This document shows positions 14,796 to 21,549 of a DNA stretch of 22,611 nucleotides, piece after piece. The notes under the pieces are model-generated. The model searched no databases. It saw nothing but the letters and a program-made list of their open reading frames with translations, and was not told where the DNA came from. Source of the DNA: a virus; IMG/VR virus record IMGVR_UViG_3300029911_000151, positions 1 through 22,611 of that record. The stretch is one strand, 5' to 3'. Each line of letters starts with the position of its first letter. Within the stretch, counting starts at the first letter, position 1. The translations under genes and the position numbers were made by a program.

Positions 14796-15510
14796 TTTTG
14801 TTTTTCCTCTTTGACTTGTTGCTGCTTTTTGGGGACGACATGTCCACTTGGTTTTCAGTGCTAGGTTCAATATTAGGACTCTGTTCGGTCCCAATTGACT
14901 TCGTGTAAGTACCCGAAAACATACGGGAAATTGTACTTACTTTATTTGGTTTTACATTTTTAATAACAACATTTGGAAGTGTTTCCTTGGTATCCTTGCG
15001 TTCGAATAGCTTATCCAAAATAGACTTACTTAGGTATCGGTCAGCAAAGTAATCTATATGGGCTTTTTCAAATAGCTCTTTAAGGTGTACTGGTAGTCCT
15101 TGAGCGTCTGTTGCAACCGCAAATAAACGACTATAATCAATAGCATCGAACTCCATTATACCTAACTCTAGCGCGTTTTCAAGCATAAAATTACGCATGT
15201 GAGCTATATTGTTTACATCAAAACGTCCCTTAACGAAGTTAGGAATAGACTTACCCATATCGACGTAAAACTGATTTGCATCAAACACCAGCGTATCTAC
15301 CGAAGGCTCTACATCATCGGCAAATACAGGCGTAACCGCCTTAGCAATGAGACCACCGTATGAAGAACGTAAGTTCTTTAGCTCTTCCACAGATTGGTTC
15401 TTACGCATGGTCCAAGCCGCACGAACGTTCAAGGGAACCTCATCCACATTCATAGTGCTGGCCTTGACAGCCAATTTGGCCTTGTCTACGATAATATCTA
15501 TTTTATCCAT
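14785..15510 (-). CDS. Hypothetical protein, 241 aa, with Ser/Lys-rich C-terminus
   Basis: An AAAGGAAAA ribosome binding site precedes the ATG. The first ~170 residues look like a folded, helix-rich soluble domain (NIAHMRNFMLENALELG). The last ~50 are low-complexity Ser/Asn/Lys, ending KRKNKNGQ, a tail that also encodes the AGAGGAAAAAC ribosome binding site of the SSB gene. There is no recognisable catalytic motif. Tight coupling to SSB and the neighbouring small genes suggests a replication-associated role, but I do not recognise a family. Confidence 0.7.
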   Translation of the reverse strand: MDKIDIIVDKAKLAVKASTMNVDEVPLNVRAAWTMRKNQSVEELKNLRSSYGGLIAKAVTPVFADDVEPSVDTLVFDANQFYVDMGKSIPNFVKGRFDVNNIAHMRNFMLENALELGIMEFDAIDYSRLFAVATDAQGLPVHLKELFEKAHIDYFADRYLSKSILDKLFERKDTKETLPNVVIKNVKPNKVSTISRMFSGTYTKSIGTEQSPNIEPSTENQVDMSSPKSSNKSKRKNKNGQ

Positions 15511-15533
15511 TATTAGATTTTCCTTTAAACTAT

Positions 15534-15743
15534 TTACGTAACCACTTGAAATAACTTAGCGAATGCAGTTTGGTCCAATACTTGAACAATACCAGTTTCA
15601 TGGTCCCTGACAACCCAGTCGCCAGGATTGGCGTTAAGTGCAAAACCAAAGGGGGTTTCGACTTGAATATAATCATCAACTTGATACGCTATTGCCGGTG
15701 TAGGTTGATGTACCACCTGTAAATATACGATTTCTTTAGCCAT
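15534..15743 (-). CDS. Small beta-rich protein with PGDWVV motif, 69 aa
   Basis: AAGGAAG lies before the ATG, within the end of the 137-aa gene, and the two overlap by 8 bases. The sequence is rich in Val, Gln and aromatic residues with short strands. ANPGDWVVRDHETG contains a PGDW-type turn that I associate with small phage-encoded proteins of unknown function. It has no cysteine, membrane helix or catalytic motif. The function is unknown, but packing and RBS make it a confident coding call. Confidence 0.65.
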   Translation of the reverse strand: MAKEIVYLQVVHQPTPAIAYQVDDYIQVETPFGFALNANPGDWVVRDHETGIVQVLDQTAFAKLFQVVT

Positions 15744-16149
15744 TTTTATTCTTCCTTTTTACCTTCAGCACGTCCGCTAGATTAAGAAGAGGAAACACAA
15801 GACGATCTGCTTGATTTTCGTCGTAATAAGCATGATCATTCGCCTCCATTACAAGGTCGGCAGCGGTTTCAAATGAAGTCGGATTGCGACTCCAAGGCAT
15901 TTGTTCGTCATGAAGGTAGTTAGCTTCCCACTTGACGTGACCAAGAGCGCAGCTTGGGCCAATGATCTTATCTTTTGAATCAACATTCAATAAATCATTA
16001 AATGAATAAAATGTATTATTTGAAACAATAGGTTCCTTTTTGAATTCCTGTCCAATGTCAAAATGCTTTACTTCCCCACTTGCACATTTTAACGCTAGAT
16101 TGCGCGCTGCTCGTGCCATTCGTGTACGGATCTTATCTTGTGTAGCCAT
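15736..16149 (-). CDS. Hypothetical protein, 137 aa
   Basis: This is the first gene behind promoter P3, with a strong AAAAGGAAG ribosome binding site located in the duplicated 53-bp repeat. The N-terminus is basic (KIRTRMARAARNLALK). The middle has GPSCALGHVKWEANYLHDE and FETAADLVMEANDHAYYDE, a mix of His, Asp and Glu that could be metal-binding, though I cannot place a known motif. It ends KVKRKNKNG, a tail that encodes the RBS for the next gene. It was probably once directly behind the polymerase stop, before the promoter cassette was inserted. The family is not recognised. Confidence 0.65.
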   Translation of the reverse strand: MATQDKIRTRMARAARNLALKCASGEVKHFDIGQEFKKEPIVSNNTFYSFNDLLNVDSKDKIIGPSCALGHVKWEANYLHDEQMPWSRNPTSFETAADLVMEANDHAYYDENQADRLVFPLLNLADVLKVKRKNKNG

Positions 16150-16198
16150 TTTTTATTCTTCCTTTTGGGTTATAGGTTCTCTTATTACATTGATTAAA
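16146..16198 (+). repeat. 53-bp direct repeat, copy 1 (before the 137-aa gene)
   Basis: This is a perfect copy of 16296-16348, with 150 bases from start to start. It contains the start codon and RBS of the 137-aa gene on the minus strand, plus a silent copy of the last codons of the DNA polymerase gene (INVIREPITQKEE and stop) that are not translated in this position. Only the segment between the two copies is unique. Confidence 0.9.
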
Positions 16199-16209
16199 AA
16201 CTTAACAAC

Positions 16210-16238
16210 AAGATACACTAAAAAAACTTACTTGTCAA
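16210..16238 (-). promoter_or_regulatory. Sigma70-like promoter P3 in the inserted segment
   Basis: The minus strand has TTGACA (16233-16238), a 17-base spacer and TATCTT (16210-16215): a perfect -35 with optimal spacing. The predicted start near 16203 leaves a leader of about 53 bases, largely the duplicated repeat, before the 137-aa gene. It gives the genes downstream of the polymerase (137-aa, 69-aa, 241-aa and SSB) their own transcription. It is the strongest promoter I see in the window. Confidence 0.65.
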
Positions 16239-16254
16239 GCAAGACGGGTGGATT

Positions 16255-16299
16255 TTAAATAATTTGCAGCATTAACACAAAATTATCAATATCTTCCAT
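16255..16299 (-). other. 14-codon remnant or pseudo-start behind the polymerase stop
   Basis: The second repeat copy supplies the same RBS and ATG as the 137-aa gene, but here they lead into MEDIDNFVLMLQII and a stop. It begins three bases after the polymerase stop. It may be translated as a short peptide, be the N-terminal leftover of a deleted gene, or be an accident of the insertion. It is recorded because the RBS is strong. Confidence 0.35.
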
Positions 16300-16348
16300 T
16301 TTTTATTCTTCCTTTTGGGTTATAGGTTCTCTTATTACATTGATTAAA
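16296..16348 (+). repeat. 53-bp direct repeat, copy 2 (DNA polymerase 3' end)
   Basis: This copy is part of the polymerase coding region. It covers its final 14 codons and stop (16303-16305) and a following RBS-ATG. It is identical to 16146-16198. Because the repeat contains both a gene end and a downstream start, it looks like the original gene junction that was duplicated when the 97-base unique segment entered. Confidence 0.9.
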
Positions 16349-19300
16349 TCAAGTGAAGGATCTTTCCCCTTCTTTGATTTAGTTAAAACAGCAATAACTA
16401 TACAGCCTGTCAAGTCTTTTTTGAAGGAAGATATTAACTCTCCTGTATTGTAATCTGGCCACTTTACCACTTTAATTTGTTGTCCAGCTACATCCAATAC
16501 ATACTCCGCAGCTTCCTTGGTTCCATGGTAAGTAAACAACCTATACTCCAAAACAACCGCCGCTACAGCCACTGTTGTCTTATTTGGCAATACGGGTAAA
16601 TCTTCAAGCATAGACAAATAGGAGGGGTTAACAAACGGATATCGATCTAGGTAAACATACATCCGTTTTTCTTCATTCCTGGTAACATCCTGGATTTTAG
16701 AATCTACCATAATAGGAAGAACAGATCCAGCAAAATAAGGCATAAGTTGTTTACGGTACTGGTATCGAGTCAAAGCGTCAAATTTAAGAAACTTTTGTTC
16801 TATTGATTTTTGTTTAGATCCAGTAATTAATGCTTTTTCTTGTTCATACAGTTGTAATTTAGACAATATGTCCATATTTTCAGGAAATAGAGAATCAGCA
16901 ATACCAGATATAATCAAATTATAAGCAACCTTGCGATTTATAGCAGAGTGAGCTTTTTTAATCTTTGGTGGTTCGTTAGGAGTGGAGAATAGGTCTATTT
17001 GTTTGGATTCCTTAACCTCTGGCTCTATTGTAGTTCCATTGGCAATACTTTCGTTTTCTATCTTTTGCAAGAAATCCTTAATATCAGTAAATGGACCAAG
17101 CTTGGTCAATTCCAAATACGCCTTTTCTCCAACCCCCTCTAATAACCATAGCGGGGCTCTTAGTTTGTTTCCTTCTACGATAAAGCCAGAACCGGAGTAT
17201 TTAATGTCCGGCAACAAAACAAAGCTAGAGCAATACTTCCAAAACTTTTCTTGTATTTCATTTCTATTAGAGTTGGAGAGAACAGCGCACCACCACTGCA
17301 AGGGGTAGAAATGTTTTAAATAGGCAGTAGCGTAAGCCGTAACTGCATAGCAGCAGGCATGGGACTTGTTGAAAGAATAACGACTAGAAGTCACCAATTG
17401 CTCCCAGACCTTTTCTCCCACTTCTTCCCCAACCGTATCCTTGGCTCCACGCATGAAAATTTCTTTATCTTTAAGGACCTTTTCGGTGTTTTTCTTGGAT
17501 GCATGACTACGGAACCCTTCGGCTTCTACCGATGTAGCCCTACCTACCTCTCGAAAAACCTTAGAGGCAGTTTCTTGGAATACCAAAACCCCGTATGTAT
17601 CGGGGGAAATATCTTGAAGTTCCTGAATCAAACCAATAGGTTTATCACCTTTGGCCCTTGCTACATATTCCTCCAACATGTTCCGAGATGTGGTTCCATC
17701 TGAAACAACAGCATCTAGTGTTCCTGGACGATCCAAAGCTGTAAATACAGCTATATCGGAAATACTGTTTATACCCATCTTTCCGTTTGATTTTTGAAAG
17801 TTGAATAACTGTAAGTATTTTTTCGCACCAGACGTGTTTAATTGAAAGACAGTTTCAGTTTTACCGTCTAATATATCTTTGAATACTTCATCTTTTTCTG
17901 GTAAATCCCATATATCATGTAAATTACCCTCTAAATCAGGAACAAGCCTAAAACCAGGAACCCTACGACCATTTAAGGTGTGATCGTTTAGGTATTTAGG
18001 ATCATTAGCTTGAATAATTTCTATACACTTAGAGATATCTTCCAATATCTTAATTACCAGGAAGTCTATCTTAATACCACCAGCCTCTTCTACCTCGTCT
18101 TTGGTCCATTGGGTTGCGGTAACTCCATCAATATTCATTGTAGGTAGGAAACTAGAGATAGGCATATCTCTGTCAGTGATTACATACCCTCCGGCGTGTA
18201 CCCCTTTGCCCTTTACCAAAGATAGGGCAAGTTTTGCTGTTTCCCATGCTTCGGGATAATTCAATACAAACTCTTTAAGGGCTGGATCGGTGTCTATAGC
18301 CCCTGGAACGAAGTCTTCATCCTTGGGTTGGTACCCAAACACATGGGCTTGGTCTGTAACGCCCTGAGGGGCATCCGCCATGCGTTTAGTCAAGGCATGG
18401 ACCTCTTTAGAGACCTCACCGTAAAGAGCCCTACATACATCCTTAATAGCTGATTTCAAGCGGAGGGTACCATTTGTAGAAATCTTAGCTACATGGTTCT
18501 TACCAAACCTACGCTCTAGGAAGCCAGGACGACCTTCGGTGCCATCAAGAATATCTCTATTGAATAAATCATGGTCAATGTCAGGATAAGAACCGCCCTG
18601 GATACGATCTGGAGTAATAAATCGAGATAAAGACAAATCATCTTTAAATGGATCTACATGGGTAATACCCAATAGATAAGCAATAAATACGCCAGCTGCG
18701 CTGCCCCTTCCTGGACCAGTAAGAAGACGGGCCTTTTCATATTCAGACAAAACCTCTTCCTGCGTAAAGAAATATGGCAAGAAGTCAGTAACACCATTCT
18801 TTTGTAGTAAAACAACCTCTTCCTTGAGACGTTCTACATATTTAGGGTTACTCCAGTCCATCCTTCCATGCTTACGGATCAACTCAAATAGATACTTTAC
18901 TGTATCGTGAGGATAGAATTGGGCTGGAAGTGACTTCTTATCTTGAAACTTAAAGTCCTTAAAACCAGAAGCCCAATTACGGCTATTCTCCACCCAAGAA
19001 CGGAACTCATCCTCTTGTATCCCCATGTTTTGATTGAAAAATTCAAAACACTCGCTGGAGCTTTTACGCCAATAACCTTCTGAAAAGTGCCAATTGCCAG
19101 ACTGTAATAGTCTAACCTTTTGAACAACCACATGTTCAGGAATAGCTACGTGGGAATCGTCTGATACTACAATTGGATCCCCATATTTTTTAGCTAAATC
19201 TATAACAAATTGATTGGCACCTATTTGCACGGCTCCATTGGGAGCGTATGGGGAGCATTCATTTTGTATGAATCCCTCCACCAGACGTATATTATTAAAA

Positions 19301-20130
19301 TGAAACGGCTCTTCTTCAGTCAAAACCTTATAACGAAAGGTTCCGACCAGCCTATAATCGGCTTGTTTGTCCTTGAAACGCTTAGCGAGCGTCTTTCCGT
19401 CAATTTCATGACGCTTTCCTTTTGCATCTAGGACCAAAAGACGTTTATTTGGATGCAACCGTTTTTCGGTACCATCTGGATTGATTAAATATAGAGATTC
19501 CTCCCAGTTAGTATCACATTTATGTGGAAATACTTCCACAATAAAGTTTCCAGGTTTAACAATAGACCGTAGCTTTTCGTAGTATTTAACAGCGATATCT
19601 GGACGGTTCAGAGCAAGGTGGCCTTGAACAGCCCCAATTAAGCAGCTAGAGCCCATAGTCACGTTCTTGGACCCAAGCTCTTCAAGTTCTTCCCAGCCGA
19701 AGATCGGCTTCTTCTCAGATCCCCACGTTTCTGCCGTTTCGTCTGCAATTGAGATAAGACGTGCCGCTGTCTGGAAGGCTTCATAGTCCTTAAAATGCAT
19801 TGTTACGTGAAAGTATTTACGATAATCAATATACGATAATTGGTCTTTGGTTGGACCCTTTTCGGCTATTGTCTTGGATACACCCATAGACTTGAGAATT
19901 TCACACTCACGAGGGCGTAAATACGACTCCAAACCAAGTATTGGGGTAATCTTAGCCTTTTTAGCTAAATCGTAAATCTTGCGAACGCCAGCAAGAGTTC
20001 CATGGTCCGTAGTAGTAATATAGCCAGTGTTCAGGTCCAATTCTCTACGCAAAAAAGATTCTGGTGTTGAGCCAGAATCAAGAGAAAGGGTGTGACAATG
20101 TGGTGTAACTAGTGGATCGAAATCTTTCAT
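16303..20130 (-). CDS. dnaE: Family C DNA polymerase, PolIII alpha (DnaE-like), 1275 aa
   Basis: This is the replicative polymerase of the phage. The N-terminal PHP domain shows HCH (11-13), TTDHG (40-44), GLES (66-69) and a DDSH motif, indicating a possibly active metal site. The polymerase core has GPGRGSAAG (472-480), catalytic aspartates in PDID (Asp517, Asp519) and IKIDFL (Asp689), and GVHAGG. At 1275 aa it is longer than E. coli DnaE (1160). There is no separate proofreading exonuclease in the window, so the PHP domain might supply it, as in some bacterial DnaE proteins. No Shine-Dalgarno precedes the ATG, and the promoter at 20140-20168 would start transcription only two or three bases upstream, so the message may be leaderless. 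The final codons are duplicated downstream (53-bp repeat). Confidence 0.95.
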   Translation of the reverse strand: MKDFDPLVTPHCHTLSLDSGSTPESFLRRELDLNTGYITTTDHGTLAGVRKIYDLAKKAKITPILGLESYLRPRECEILKSMGVSKTIAEKGPTKDQLSYIDYRKYFHVTMHFKDYEAFQTAARLISIADETAETWGSEKKPIFGWEELEELGSKNVTMGSSCLIGAVQGHLALNRPDIAVKYYEKLRSIVKPGNFIVEVFPHKCDTNWEESLYLINPDGTEKRLHPNKRLLVLDAKGKRHEIDGKTLAKRFKDKQADYRLVGTFRYKVLTEEEPFHFNNIRLVEGFIQNECSPYAPNGAVQIGANQFVIDLAKKYGDPIVVSDDSHVAIPEHVVVQKVRLLQSGNWHFSEGYWRKSSSECFEFFNQNMGIQEDEFRSWVENSRNWASGFKDFKFQDKKSLPAQFYPHDTVKYLFELIRKHGRMDWSNPKYVERLKEEVVLLQKNGVTDFLPYFFTQEEVLSEYEKARLLTGPGRGSAAGVFIAYLLGITHVDPFKDDLSLSRFITPDRIQGGSYPDIDHDLFNRDILDGTEGRPGFLERRFGKNHVAKISTNGTLRLKSAIKDVCRALYGEVSKEVHALTKRMADAPQGVTDQAHVFGYQPKDEDFVPGAIDTDPALKEFVLNYPEAWETAKLALSLVKGKGVHAGGYVITDRDMPISSFLPTMNIDGVTATQWTKDEVEEAGGIKIDFLVIKILEDISKCIEIIQANDPKYLNDHTLNGRRVPGFRLVPDLEGNLHDIWDLPEKDEVFKDILDGKTETVFQLNTSGAKKYLQLFNFQKSNGKMGINSISDIAVFTALDRPGTLDAVVSDGTTSRNMLEEYVARAKGDKPIGLIQELQDISPDTYGVLVFQETASKVFREVGRATSVEAEGFRSHASKKNTEKVLKDKEIFMRGAKDTVGEEVGEKVWEQLVTSSRYSFNKSHACCYAVTAYATAYLKHFYPLQWWCAVLSNSNRNEIQEKFWKYCSSFVLLPDIKYSGSGFIVEGNKLRAPLWLLEGVGEKAYLELTKLGPFTDIKDFLQKIENESIANGTTIEPEVKESKQIDLFSTPNEPPKIKKAHSAINRKVAYNLIISGIADSLFPENMDILSKLQLYEQEKALITGSKQKSIEQKFLKFDALTRYQYRKQLMPYFAGSVLPIMVDSKIQDVTRNEEKRMYVYLDRYPFVNPSYLSMLEDLPVLPNKTTVAVAAVVLEYRLFTYHGTKEAAEYVLDVAGQQIKVVKWPDYNTGELISSFKKDLTGCIVIAVLTKSKKGKDPSLDLINVIREPITQKEE

Positions 20131-20139
20131 TGGTTAATC

Positions 20140-20168
20140 AATGTAGCACAACGACCAACACTAGTCAA
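20140..20168 (-). promoter_or_regulatory. Possible sigma70 promoter P4 for the polymerase gene
   Basis: On the minus strand, TTGACT (20163-20168), a 17-base spacer and TACATT (20140-20145) fit a promoter. The expected start lies about 2-3 bases from the polymerase ATG. An imperfect palindrome, CATTG-gttaat-CAATG (20128-20143), covers the start codon and part of the -10 box, so it could be an operator or simply chance. Moderate support only, because the -10 box is weak. Confidence 0.4.
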
Positions 20169-20393
20169 CTAACCATTGAGGAATCTTAAGAATCCATGCA
20201 AAAAATCACTAATTCTATTGAATTCCAAAGAAACCAAAAACCACAAAGGAAAATAATGCCAATTAATCATACCTAGTATGCTTCCAGAACCTTTGTATTC
20301 CCAGGGGTTTCTATCTGTGAATCTTTTATAAATAAAAGCCCATATGAATTCAGAACTGTATATAACTAAAACATACAATATGGAGGTCAACAA
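20169..20393 (-). CDS. C-terminal half of TMEM229/CmpB-like membrane protein, 74 aa
   Basis: The reading frame begins with overlapping TTG codons and gives hydrophobic helices (LTSILYVLVIYSSEFIWAF), a conserved-looking DRNPWEYKGSG segment, and YFPLWFLVSLEF. This matches my memory of the second half of the TMEM229/CmpB family (putative ABC-transporter type IV, PF06541), where a PW-Y motif is followed by a P-W-F/L helix. The N-terminal half is the next gene upstream, in the other frame, with a 7-base overlap. The two together would make one ~140-aa membrane protein. The stop lies directly beside the polymerase promoter. Confidence 0.55.
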   Translation of the reverse strand: MLTSILYVLVIYSSEFIWAFIYKRFTDRNPWEYKGSGSILGMINWHYFPLWFLVSLEFNRISDFLHGFLRFLNG

Positions 20394-20584
20394 TGCATAT
20401 TCACCTTAAGACACTCTAAGGCCATACCAGCTGTACTATATACAGGTATTACGCTAAGATGACTGTACGTTACAAAGTGTACATCTCTATGTTTTATATA
20501 GGATTTTAGACCGGTAAATAGGTTTTCAAGTAATAAACCTACAACCCCTATGGCCAGAGCGTGTTGTAGCCATAGAAGTTGCAT
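20387..20584 (-). CDS. N-terminal half of TMEM229/CmpB-like membrane protein, ~65 aa
   Basis: The ATG at 20584 is preferred over the GTG at 20593, with AGGG eight bases upstream. It encodes LWLQHALAIGVVGLLLENLFTG, then KSYIKHRDVHFVTYSHLSVIPVYS, resembling the family's first helix, the E-x-L-F-T-G element and the conserved IPVYS (WMFPIYG) helix. It stops after ECLKVNMHC, in the middle of the family fold, while the continuing part lies in the -1 frame. It may be a genuine split gene or a frameshift mutation. The function of this family is unclear. Confidence 0.55.
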   Translation of the reverse strand: MQLLWLQHALAIGVVGLLLENLFTGLKSYIKHRDVHFVTYSHLSVIPVYSTAGMALECLKVNMHC

Positions 20585-20610
20585 AGGAATCACCCTATGT
20601 TTAAATATTA

Positions 20611-20958
20611 CTAGAGATTTTTATGCAAATGAGGTAATGAAAGTAAAATAGTATTAAATAGTTTATCTATAGTGGGATCCCAAGACTTTTCTACACTATT
20701 TTCCATGATTATTTGCTGTAGATAGGCTAGAAGGTCCAAAGCCTCCATTAAGGCATCAGCTCTGGCGTTACGACCATTAAAGGGCATCAAAGGAACACCA
20801 TACCTTTTAATTCCAACCTCATTACGCTCTACCATTAAATCTATAATAGATTCTGGAAGATCTACATTTCGGGCCTTTTCAAGAACCTCATGCCAACAAC
20901 TATTAAAATCAGCAGACTTATTGACTGGTTCTGGTTGGTCCAGACTATAAGCTTCCAC
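20611..20958 (-). CDS. MazG-like / dNTP pyrophosphohydrolase-type protein, 115 aa
   Basis: The start is GTG at 20958, with AGGAG seven bases upstream, overlapping the preceding TAG (TAGTG). The central region ERNEVGIKRYGVPLMPFNGRNARADALMEALDLLAYLQQ has a Glu-rich first helix, a G-I-x-x-Y-G turn and an E-A-L-D-L helix, a pattern I associate with small phage MazG-like proteins that hydrolyse dNTPs or (p)ppGpp-type nucleotides. The metal-binding Glu/Asp set is plausible but not diagnostic. A nucleotide-housekeeping role would suit a replication block. The alternative is an unrelated helical protein. Confidence 0.65.
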   Translation of the reverse strand: MEAYSLDQPEPVNKSADFNSCWHEVLEKARNVDLPESIIDLMVERNEVGIKRYGVPLMPFNGRNARADALMEALDLLAYLQQIIMENSVEKSWDPTIDKLFNTILLSLPHLHKNL

Positions 20959-21260
20959 TAAATAACTCCTAGGATTACCCTGAGTTTACTTACTATGTCT
21001 GAATATAATTCATCCAGGTCTTCAGTGGAAATAAGAAGACTTTGAGCTATAGTGTGATCTGGTATTGGACCATCAAAACGTTCAATCATCTTATCCAAAG
21101 AATAACCATAACGTTTGCAGTACACGTAATCAGGATCGGTATGTATTTTTTCTCTTATCTCTTTAGGGTTTAAGGACACTAGGGACTCGAAACTGTAAAA
21201 TCTTTGCGGTTGCGGGAGGAGGTTTGGACTTATTGATGCGTTCAAGTGTTTTAAGTTCAT
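20958..21260 (-). CDS. Hypothetical protein, 100 aa, overlapping upstream gene
   Basis: The first ~33 codons overlap the end of the coiled-coil gene in another frame by 98 bases. The convincing part is the C-terminal ~72 residues (SLNPKEIREKIHTDPDYVY, then CKRYGYSLDKMIERFDGPIPDHTIAQSLLISTEDLDELYSDI), which look like a folded helical domain. The ATG at 21260 has AGAGG immediately adjacent, without spacing; a GTG at 21179 would be an alternative start, without RBS. Its stop overlaps the MazG-like start. Family unknown. Confidence 0.55.
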   Translation of the reverse strand: MNLKHLNASISPNLLPQPQRFYSFESLVSLNPKEIREKIHTDPDYVYCKRYGYSLDKMIERFDGPIPDHTIAQSLLISTEDLDELYSDIVSKLRVILGVI

Positions 21261-21549
21261 CCTCTATTTTCTTCTTTTGATTATTAGCCTGTTGACAATC
21301 TTGTTTGGTTTTAGCTAGGCATTCCTTGATTTTAATAATATCTTCCTTGGTCTTTAAGTACTCAAACATCTTGACTATCTTGGCGTCTTTCATGTTCCGA
21401 TGGTGTTTTGTTAGCTTTTTCAGCTCAGAAACCAATTCAACTGAAAAAACAGACATTTTGGTTATAATGTCATTTACACCGCTAAGTTTGATATTTACGT
21501 CAAGTATATCTGAATCAATCTGTCCCATACCATTAATATTGGCAGTCAT
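21163..21549 (-). CDS. Coiled-coil protein, 128 aa
   Basis: The ATG directly follows the metallophosphoesterase TAG, without a clear RBS, so translation is probably coupled. Residues ~30-110 are a long charged helix with heptad pattern (LVSELKKLTKHHRNMKDAKI, then KKKIEDELKTLERINKSK), typical of a coiled coil. The C-terminus is Pro/Lys-rich. A small coiled-coil partner beside an SbcD/Mre11-like phosphoesterase is suggestive of an SbcC/Rad50-like role, but it lacks any ATPase domain, so that remains a guess. Confidence 0.6.
   Translation of the reverse strand: MTANINGMGQIDSDILDVNIKLSGVNDIITKMSVFSVELVSELKKLTKHHRNMKDAKIVKMFEYLKTKEDIIKIKECLAKTKQDCQQANNQKKKIEDELKTLERINKSKPPPATAKILQFRVPSVLKP

Noticed and set aside
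14795-14894. 33-codon N-terminal extension of the SSB gene
   Set aside because: It overlaps the 241-aa gene, has no RBS and reads as low-quality sequence (basic and Thr/Gln-rich). ATG 14795 has a proper RBS and gives a gp32-like start.
16199-16295. Insertion sequence or gene remnant between the 53-bp repeats
   Set aside because: There is no terminal inverted repeat and no transposase frame in 97 bases. A promoter cassette with duplicated target fits better, though a deleted gene cannot be fully excluded.
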